Shown in pieces: positions 58,985 through 64,000 of a stretch of 64,000 nucleotides of DNA. The stretch spans positions 1,302,001-1,366,000 of the forward strand of contig OZ244818.1 in assembly GCA_965220285.1 (NCBI GenBank). The letters are read 5' to 3'. The position numbers and the translations under genes were made by a program. Each line of letters starts with the position of its first letter. Position 1 is the first letter of the stretch. Source of the stretch: Bin5 sp009843665 (lineage in GTDB: Bacteria; Chloroflexota; Anaerolineae; Caldilineales; Caldilineaceae). The notes beneath the pieces are model-generated. The model did no database searches, was not told the DNA's origin, and worked only from the letters and a program-made list of their open reading frames with translations.

Positions 58985-59845
58985 ATGTCTGCGCAACGAA
59001 AGGATGAAGAGTTCCCCAGCCACACGGTTACCTATGAGATTATGACCAATGTGGCCAGCGAAGACAAGGAGCGCAGTTTCAAGGTGCTGGCGACGCCGCA
59101 GGAGATCGAGCAGCTGGCCGAGCAGGGATACCTGATCCGAGAGGCGCTCTTTCAGGGGGCGCAGTTGGAACGGCTGCGCGGTGCACTGGACGAGGTCGAG
59201 GCGGCCGAGTTGGGGGAGGGCGTTACGACCATCATCCGGTCAGGACAGTTCGGGGGCTGGTTTCCGCGCCATCTGATGGACAAGCACGCGGCCTTTCTGG
59301 AACTGCTCGACTTTGAGCCGATGCTGTCGGTGGCGCGGGCGGTGTTGGGGCCGTTCGTGCGCATTCGCAATGCGGGTGGGCGGGTCAGCTACCCGGGCGA
59401 GCCGAACCAGGAGACGCACTGGCACCTGCACCGGCGGACAGTACCGAAGCCATTGCCGGCTTTTTTCTCCTTTCCCCACACTTTAGACTACCTGATCTAT
59501 CTGGATGAACTCAACGACGCCAATGGAACTTTGGCGATTGTACCGGGATCGCATTTGCGGATCCATGATCCGCTGCCGGCTGACTGCTACGATGAATTGC
59601 CGGGCCAGAAGTTGGTGCAGGGGCCGGCAGGGACGTGCATCATCATGCACAGCAATCTGTGGCACCGGGCCTTGCCCACGCGGCCTGACGGGGAAAAACG
59701 GCGATTGCTTATCCTCACCTACGGGCCGACGTGGATGCGTCATTCTCCTTTTGGCGTGAAACCGGAGGACAGTCTGGTGGATGCGCTAATGGACGAGGCC
59801 AGCCCGGAGACGAAAGAGCTGTTGGGAATCGGCGGCTATCAATAG
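58985..59845 (+). CDS. Phytanoyl-CoA dioxygenase (PhyH)-family protein with HxH in place of HxD
   Basis: 286 residues. PhyH-type double-stranded beta helix: EQGYLIREALFQGAQLERL near the N-terminus, YLIYLDELNDANGTLAIVPGSHL and a distal iron His in IIMHSNLWHRALPTRP, followed by an Arg-rich strand (EKRRLLILTYG) for 2-oxoglutarate. The proximal motif is WHLH (His147 and His149), whereas the usual pair is His-x-Asp. It may therefore bind iron with three His or be altered in activity. The ATG at 58985 follows AAGG by 12 bases. The gene diverges from the 2-hydroxyacid dehydrogenase and is convergent with an SDR gene. Confidence 0.8.
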   Translation: MSAQRKDEEFPSHTVTYEIMTNVASEDKERSFKVLATPQEIEQLAEQGYLIREALFQGAQLERLRGALDEVEAAELGEGVTTIIRSGQFGGWFPRHLMDKHAAFLELLDFEPMLSVARAVLGPFVRIRNAGGRVSYPGEPNQETHWHLHRRTVPKPLPAFFSFPHTLDYLIYLDELNDANGTLAIVPGSHLRIHDPLPADCYDELPGQKLVQGPAGTCIIMHSNLWHRALPTRPDGEKRRLLILTYGPTWMRHSPFGVKPEDSLVDALMDEASPETKELLGIGGYQ

Positions 59846-59851
59846 GCGGGC

Positions 59852-60607
59852 TCAGCCGCGGCCTACATACGGCATCTGATTGGCCATTACGGTCAGGGTG
59901 AGAACGTTGGTATCCAGGGGCAGGCTGTCCATGTAGAGGATGGTCTGGGCGACGCCGTCGGAGTCCATGTTGGGCTCGACCATGACGGAGCCGTTGGCTT
60001 GCGGGATGCCGGAGCGCATGCGTGCGGTCATTTCGGTGGCGGCGTTGCCGATGTCGATCTGGCCGCAGCAGATGTTGTATGCGCGGCCGTCGAGGGAAGT
60101 GGATTTGGTGAGGCCGGTGATGGCGTGTTTGGTGGACGTGTAAGGTGCGGAGTTGGGGCGGGGGGTATGCGCCGAGATGGAACCGTTGTTTATGATGCGG
60201 CCGCCCTGGGGCGTCTGGTTTTTCATGATGCGGAAGGCGCGCTGCGAACAGAGGAAGACGCCGGTCAGGTTTACGTCGACGACGGATTTCCAGTCTTCGT
60301 AGGAGATTTCGTCAAAGTCAGCGCGGGGGGCGCCGCGGCCGGCATTGTTGAAGAGGAGGTCGAGGCGGCCGAAGGCTTCGATGGTGCGATCGAAGAGGTT
60401 GTCCACGCCGTCGGGGTCGGTCACGTCGGTTTGGACGACAAGGGCGCGCTCGCCGGCGCCGGACTCTGCGGCGGTTTCTTCGAGGCGGTCGAGGCGGCGG
60501 CCGGCCAGGGCGACGGCGTATCCTTCGGCGAGCAGGAGTAATGCTGTGCGTTTGCCGATGCCGGAGCCGGCGCCGGTGATGATAGCGACTCTACCGGAGG
60601 TGGTCAT
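59852..60607 (-). CDS. Short-chain dehydrogenase/reductase
   Basis: About 251 residues. Cofactor loop ITGAGSGIGKRT, NNAGRG, catalytic Ser in NNGSISAHTP and the YTSTK pair are all present, so it is a classical active SDR. The sequence near GRRLDRL favours NADP. AAAGGAG lies eight bases before the ATG. It ends six bases from the dioxygenase gene on the opposite strand. It may act on a sugar-derived alcohol; the substrate is unknown. Confidence 0.9.
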   Translation of the reverse strand: MTTSGRVAIITGAGSGIGKRTALLLLAEGYAVALAGRRLDRLEETAAESGAGERALVVQTDVTDPDGVDNLFDRTIEAFGRLDLLFNNAGRGAPRADFDEISYEDWKSVVDVNLTGVFLCSQRAFRIMKNQTPQGGRIINNGSISAHTPRPNSAPYTSTKHAITGLTKSTSLDGRAYNICCGQIDIGNAATEMTARMRSGIPQANGSVMVEPNMDSDGVAQTILYMDSLPLDTNVLTLTVMANQMPYVGRG

Positions 60608-60759
60608 ATTTGTGTGCTCCTTTGTAATCGTGGATAGTGGTTCACGGCCAGTGGATTCTGGGGGCAACGGCGACTTTCGCTTCGTTGCCAGCCTTGATAA
60701 GCCGTTGTGCACAGTCTATCACGGCTGCTACCCTTTTCCTACTCATTGAAAGGGGCAGC

Positions 60760-60771
60760 CCCGTTAACGGG
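60760..60771. promoter_or_regulatory. Perfect 12-bp palindrome in a divergent intergenic region
   Basis: CCCGTTAACGGG is fully symmetric. It sits next to GGGGCAGCCCC (60752-60762), between the divergent SDR (ends at 60607) and FAH (starts at 60851) genes. It is a good candidate operator for a dimeric regulator that acts on one or both genes. Confidence 0.5.
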
Positions 60772-60850
60772 AAGGCCGTAACAGGATGTAAGTACGGCAG
60801 AAACTTATGCGGTATTCACAAAACATCATACACAGTGAGGAGTCAAAACG

Positions 60851-61624
60851 ATGAAGATTCTACGCTACAGTGCCGATGATGCGATCAGCTACGGCATTCT
60901 GGAAGAGGATGGCACCGTTCGCCAGCTGGCCTCCTGTCCGTTTGATAGTCTGGAAGAGAGCGGCGAGACGACGCACGTGGACAGCGTGCGCGTGCTGGCG
61001 CCGGTCGGGAGTCCGCGGCTGATTGGGGTGGGGCTGAACTACCTGGCCCATGCCGAAGAGGGGGGCCAGACGCCGCCGGACCAGCCGATGCTTTTCATGC
61101 TGCCTTCGACTGCAGTCCTCGACCCCGAGGAGGCGATTGTTTACCCGATGCAGGGACAGAACGTCCATTATGAGGGCGAATTGACGGTCATCATCGGCAA
61201 GGAGGCGCGCCGGGTAGCGGAGGCGGAGGCGTTGGACTATGTTTTTGGGTACACCTGTGGGAACGATGTCAGCGAACGGGTAATCCAGGCGAATGAGATG
61301 GCCAACGGCTGCATGCTGATTGGCAAGGGGTTCGATACGTTCAAACCGATTGGTCCGTATATTGCGACCGGGCTTGATTCGACGAATCTTGAGTTGACGA
61401 CGCGTGTGAACGGCGAGGTCAAACAGCACACGAACACGGACGACCTGATCTTTACGGTGGCGCAGCTGATCGCTTACATCAGCGAGGCGATTACGTTGCT
61501 GCCGGGTGACGTGATCATGACGGGTACGCCGTCGGGTGTTGGGCCGGTACAGCCGGGCGACGTGGTGGAGATTGAGATCTCAGGGGTTGGCGTGCTGCGG
61601 AACCCGGTGGTGGCGGAGGAGTAA
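60851..61624 (+). CDS. Fumarylacetoacetate hydrolase (FAH) family protein
   Basis: 257 residues. The FAH C-terminal domain has LIGVGLNYLAHAEEGGQ, the metal-binding HYEGELTVIIGKEAR, GYTCGNDVSERVIQ, GKGFDTFKPIGPYI and LLPGDVIMTGTPSGVGPVQPGD. The family hydrolyses or decarboxylates acyl-pyruvate-type compounds, including 2-keto-3-deoxy sugar acids. A good ribosome site (GAGGAG) precedes the ATG. It is the last gene of the sugar-acid block, downstream of the CCCGTTAACGGG palindrome. Confidence 0.92.
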   Translation: MKILRYSADDAISYGILEEDGTVRQLASCPFDSLEESGETTHVDSVRVLAPVGSPRLIGVGLNYLAHAEEGGQTPPDQPMLFMLPSTAVLDPEEAIVYPMQGQNVHYEGELTVIIGKEARRVAEAEALDYVFGYTCGNDVSERVIQANEMANGCMLIGKGFDTFKPIGPYIATGLDSTNLELTTRVNGEVKQHTNTDDLIFTVAQLIAYISEAITLLPGDVIMTGTPSGVGPVQPGDVVEIEISGVGVLRNPVVAEE

Positions 61625-61626
61625 TT

Positions 61627-61705
61627 TGGGGTAGAGGTGTTGTGACGTCACGGGGCTTCCCAGTCTTGCGGGAGGGTGGGGAGATTCGGTGGCGTCACAG
61701 ACTGC
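61627..61705 (-). pseudogene. Relic of a DUF402 gene 3' end
   Basis: Read on the minus strand, this stretch gives LQEDGEQSVTPPNLPTLPQD and then WEAP and a stop, matching the final residues of the DUF402 protein at 62174-62809 (LQEWAAWRPPAGWNLPILPP then NWEAL). DNA similarity is clearest at 61641-61688 against 62167-62214, with about 42 of 48 positions alike. It directly follows the antitoxin stop codon. Confidence 0.6.
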
Positions 61706-61733
61706 TCCCCGTCTTCCTGCAACACAAAGAGGA

Positions 61734-62015
61734 CTATCTGCTCTGTCGGGCTACGTACTCTTTGAGGATAGTCCGAACCAGAGTCTGATAGGAGGCTCCT
61801 ACTTCTTTTGCTTTGCTCTGGAAGAAAGAAACTGTCTCTCTGTCGAGAGATACCATGCCATATTCTGTCTCGGCGTCTTTAAAGACAAGATCTTCGGGGC
61901 GCGGCAGGAGTCCCTTGTCTACAATTTGCAGGTCTTCAATATCCGGTAGTTCAGGACTATCAGTATATTCTACAGGTTCCCATATCTGTTTCGGCGGGTC
62001 AAGATTCTGGTTCAT
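61734..62015 (-). CDS. BrnA-like/CopG-type antitoxin
   Basis: 93 residues. The C-terminal 45 residues (MVSLDRETVSFFQSKAKEVG then ASYQTLVRTILKEYV) fit the ribbon-helix-helix domain of BrnA antitoxins: a DNA-binding strand followed by two helices with the YQT turn. The first 45 residues are acidic and Pro-rich, as expected for the toxin-binding part. Its ATG overlaps the stop of a BrnT-like toxin remnant by four bases (ATGA). The toxin is truncated, so this antitoxin is probably an orphan that may still regulate transcription. Confidence 0.75.
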   Translation of the reverse strand: MNQNLDPPKQIWEPVEYTDSPELPDIEDLQIVDKGLLPRPEDLVFKDAETEYGMVSLDRETVSFFQSKAKEVGASYQTLVRTILKEYVARQSR

Positions 62016-62173
62016 GCTGTCCCCTGTTCCAGATATAGCGCTCGGTATTTCCTCCAGAGTCCAGCTCCGAAGATTCTGATTCTGTTCGCACTGTAGGTAA
62101 AACGAACGGTAAGTGTACTATATTCTACTCTTCCGACACCTAAAGGCCTTGTATCTTCACGCGTGCTGTGACG
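62012..62173 (-). pseudogene. Truncated BrnT-like toxin remnant
   Basis: The frame upstream of the antitoxin gives about 53 residues beginning RHSTREDTRPLGVG, then LTVRFTYSANRIRIFGA and RKYRALYLEQGTA before a TGA. This fits the C-terminal half of BrnT ribonuclease toxins (HS-E-R motif, IRI strand, final helix). The N-terminal half is missing: the frame begins straight after the stop codon of the DUF402 gene, in the same frame, with no start codon. The junction lies inside the duplicated 48-bp sequence. Confidence 0.65.
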
Positions 62174-62214
62174 TCACAGGGCTTCCCAGTTTGGCGGGAG
62201 GATGGGAAGGTTCC
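62167..62214. repeat. Direct repeat flanking the toxin-antitoxin relic (right copy)
   Basis: About 48 bases starting TGTGACGTCAC that match 61641-61688 in the same orientation. The two copies are 526 bases apart and flank the BrnT remnant and antitoxin. The right copy includes the stop codon and last codons of the DUF402 gene. Confidence 0.65.
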
Positions 62215-62809
62215 AGCCAGCGGGCGGGCGCCAGGCAGCCCATTCCTGGAGATACCGGCGGCGCGACGTAACGCACTTTCCGGCGATACGCTGTGTTTCG
62301 CGGCGGATCTGTTCTGCTTCAGCTACTGAGAACAGAGCAAGGTCGACGGCGACGGCGAGTTCGTCTTCGTCCTTGAGCTGCCATGAAGTGAGGTCGGCGC
62401 TAATGACGGCGTCGAGGACGTGGTCGGTTGTGTCGAAGCCGAGGGGCGTACGTTTGAGTGGCGTTTCGGGATTGACTTTCCAGCCGACGTGGGTCCAGTC
62501 GGGGGCGGACCAGATTGTCCAGATGGAGGCGGATTCGCCCGGCAGGGATGACCAGAGGTGGTGTTGGTCGGTCCACTCGTAGCGTTTAGTTTCCCACGCG
62601 CCGGTTGCGGCGACGTGCAGATGCTCATCGCGGGAGCAGTCCGGGCCGGCGAAGGTGGTGCCGGGTGCGATGTAGAGGGAGACCAGGTCGCTGCTGTCTT
62701 CGACTATTGTAGCTGGAATTGCGGCCCAGACGCGGCTGGACCAGAGTTGGCGGAAGAGGACGTGGTCGCCTGAGGACCAGTGAGATGTGGATGTTTTCCG
62801 GGAAGTCAA
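62174..62809 (-). CDS. DUF402 domain protein (FomD-like)
   Basis: About 211 residues. GDHVLFRQLWSSRVWAAIP, VEDSSDLVSLYIAPGTTF, the Trp-rich strand TDQHHLWSS, WKVNPETPLKRTPLGFDTTDHVLDAVI and LKDEDELAVAV are conserved DUF402 segments; the DTTDH...KDEDE acids bind metal in characterised relatives such as FomD, a nucleotidyl-phosphonate hydrolase. The likely start is a TTG at 62809 without a good ribosome site, so the N-terminus is uncertain. Its 3' end is duplicated 526 bases away. Confidence 0.78.
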   Translation of the reverse strand: MTSRKTSTSHWSSGDHVLFRQLWSSRVWAAIPATIVEDSSDLVSLYIAPGTTFAGPDCSRDEHLHVAATGAWETKRYEWTDQHHLWSSLPGESASIWTIWSAPDWTHVGWKVNPETPLKRTPLGFDTTDHVLDAVISADLTSWQLKDEDELAVAVDLALFSVAEAEQIRRETQRIAGKCVTSRRRYLQEWAAWRPPAGWNLPILPPNWEAL

Positions 62810-62836
62810 GGAGTGGGGGACTCCATCAGTTGATGA

Positions 62837-63583
62837 TCATTCGTGTGCAGTTGCCCAGCAATCCAGACTGGCGTAAGAGGACAGGAATGATTGCGGAGAG
62901 GAGGCGAGTTTTTGCATGGCCTCCTTCATTCGTTCCATCTGGGCTTTCTGACCTTTAACCTGATTTGCTTCAAAGAGGGGTGCACTCCCGAAGCAGAAAG
63001 GGCGTGCAACTGGAAATTCCGATAGAGACGCGAGGTAGTCCTGACAGTTGGTCTCGCCTGCTGCCGAGCCGAAATTCAGCGTTAAGCGGGCCGCGAGGTC
63101 GTGTATGACGGTCAAGTAAGGAAACTGGACGTTTTGCAAGGCCTTTGCCTGGGCAGCATATGCCTCGACAAATTCCGTTACTTCCGCTCTATTCTCGGCA
63201 CACAGGCTTTCAGCGGTGGCAAAGGCGTTCATGTATATTGCGGTTATTATGTGGTCATCCAAGGTCACGTCCGGGATTTCTCCTTTTTCAAGAGTCTTTG
63301 CTAATCCCAGTGACCCGTCGACTTCCATTGCAGTCATTGCCCACAGCTGCAACCATTGATCGTTTATCATTTGCTCTGCGCCCAAGGCGGTGACAGGTTC
63401 GCCCCGTGCGTTGAGAAAAACAGCGGGTACCTCATCAAGATATTGTAACGAGTTGAGGTGTTGGGCAAAACGAGGTGGAATCTGAACTGGCTCAGTTTCA
63501 GGGATGATCGCAAGAGATGCCGCGTCCAGGACGCAACCGGACAGCAAGAGTATTGGAACGCAAAAGAGCAGGACTCGTTTCAT
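62837..63583 (-). CDS. Putative lipoprotein of unknown function
   Basis: 248 residues. The signal peptide MKRVLLFCVPILLLSGC has the lipid-modified Cys at 17. The rest is mainly helical, with five further Cys scattered (Cys132, Cys186, Cys206 and Cys243 among them), which could form disulfides on the outer face. I do not recognise a family. GGAGGGTTACG lies just before the ATG. It ends 28 bases before the DUF402 start, so the two may be one transcript. Confidence 0.72.
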   Translation of the reverse strand: MKRVLLFCVPILLLSGCVLDAASLAIIPETEPVQIPPRFAQHLNSLQYLDEVPAVFLNARGEPVTALGAEQMINDQWLQLWAMTAMEVDGSLGLAKTLEKGEIPDVTLDDHIITAIYMNAFATAESLCAENRAEVTEFVEAYAAQAKALQNVQFPYLTVIHDLAARLTLNFGSAAGETNCQDYLASLSEFPVARPFCFGSAPLFEANQVKGQKAQMERMKEAMQKLASSPQSFLSSYASLDCWATAHE

Positions 63584-63897
63584 CGTAACCCTCCCTTCTG
63601 TCTGCAAATCCTCGACTTAACAAAAACTGAAAACGCTGACTTCATTGTACTGGAGTATAAAGTGCCCGGTACGATGCAACCCTTGAGTGAAGTGATAGAG
63701 AAGACTATAGTGGTTGGATATGAATGTGTGTTAATTGTAACATGGACCAGGGGGTCTAACCAGAGTGGAAAACAGAGAAGGCTTAGGAGATCTGTCGCGG
63801 CTCAATGTGCCCTTTGGTACGATTTGCCAATGCATGATACGGGTTGAGGTAATCAAGAATGAACGCTCTGCAGTCAGAAGTTGCGGAGGTATAGAGG
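63584..63897. other. Intergenic region, no gene seen
   Basis: About 310 bases between the divergent lipoprotein and methyltransferase genes. Open frames here have no recognisable domain. It must hold both promoters; ATTGTAACATGG-type AT-rich stretches near 63735 are the only weak candidates. Confidence 0.4.
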
Positions 63898-64000
63898 ATG
63901 CCTTTTACGATTGACGGCGTGGTGCCCTGGGGGAGGACGATGGAGGAGTACCGCGGGATGTTCGACCTGGGGGAGCGAGAGCTGCGGGGGCGGATTCTCG
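63898..64000 (+). CDS. SAM-dependent methyltransferase-like protein, N-terminus only
   Basis: 34 codons before the window end: MPFTIDGVVPWGRTMEEYRG then MFDLGERELRGRIL. The VVPWGR...EYRGMF...L..RIL pattern matches a small methyltransferase family in which RILGCGDGPASFN follows. GGAGG lies nine bases before the ATG. The call relies on a short stretch. Confidence 0.6.
   Translation, partial: MPFTIDGVVPWGRTMEEYRGMFDLGERELRGRIL

Noticed and set aside
63458..63847. 129-codon rightward open frame
   Set aside because: It overlaps the start of the lipoprotein gene on the other strand and has no recognisable features.
1..64000. tRNA, rRNA, CRISPR arrays, integrase or replication origin
   Set aside because: I looked for T-loop-like strings, regular spacer-repeat arrays, transposase motifs and DnaA-box clusters and found none that hold up.

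Overview
The window looks like one contig from a high-GC Chloroflexota genome, most likely of the Caldilinea/Anaerolineae type. This is an inference from the gene repertoire: many sugar ABC importers whose lipoproteins carry an Ala/Pro/Glu-rich linker after the lipobox, several Uma2-family proteins, DegT-type aminotransferases, Gfo/Idh/MocA oxidoreductases and TIM-barrel sugar isomerases. There is no rRNA or tRNA in the window to confirm it. I could not run a database search; family names come from recognising motifs.

Layout. 1-7931 (all minus strand): partial DegT aminotransferase, PdxA-like dehydrogenase, LarA-like nickel-pincer isomerase, a Type II restriction-modification pair, a hexulose-phosphate-synthase-like decarboxylase, two tandem Uma2 proteins and a zinc alcohol dehydrogenase. 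7932-9842 is non-coding and holds tandem repeats and a 463-bp element with terminal inverted repeats. 9843-15822 (plus): an ABC sugar importer between two DegT aminotransferases. 16021-27995 (minus): two further ABC sugar importers, the window's only importer ATPase, a sugar isomerase, a CE15-type esterase and a sialidase-like propeller. 28782-29235 is a second copy of the inverted-repeat element. 29397-33967 (plus): bifunctional aldolase/dehydrogenase, amidase and kelch lipoprotein. 34313-45881 (plus): a catabolic cluster of Gfo/Idh oxidoreductase, isomerase, oligopeptide-type ABC importer, two paralogous glycoside-hydrolase-like proteins and a second Gfo/Idh copy, with a dispersed repeat before three of these genes. 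45894-48306 (minus): Uma2, AAA ATPase and a DUF4276 gene broken by an amber codon. 48805-52316 (minus): a fourth sugar importer. 52700-54307 (minus): the TcmP/three-Cys-motif (DUF5131) pair. 54549-61624: sugar-acid and amide catabolism. 61641-63583: a broken BrnT/BrnA toxin-antitoxin locus between duplicated 3' ends of a DUF402 gene, then a lipoprotein. 63898-64000: start of a SAM methyltransferase.

How it fits together. The core is uptake and breakdown of oligosaccharides, uronates and their phosphorylated or acidic derivatives. Five importers (four sugar-type, one oligopeptide-type) share one visible ATPase. Between each solute-binding-protein gene and its first permease there is an inverted repeat able to form a hairpin, which fits unequal expression of the two. 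Small conflict or defence loci sit between the metabolic operons: the restriction-modification pair, the ATPase/DUF4276 locus, TcmP/DUF5131 and the toxin-antitoxin relic. The most unusual features are the repeat element with terminal inverted repeats (four full or partial copies), the amber-interrupted ATPase partner, the toxin-antitoxin locus between duplicated gene ends, and a 32-bp near-perfect operator over a promoter at 23.3 kb. I do not see a system that I can firmly call new.
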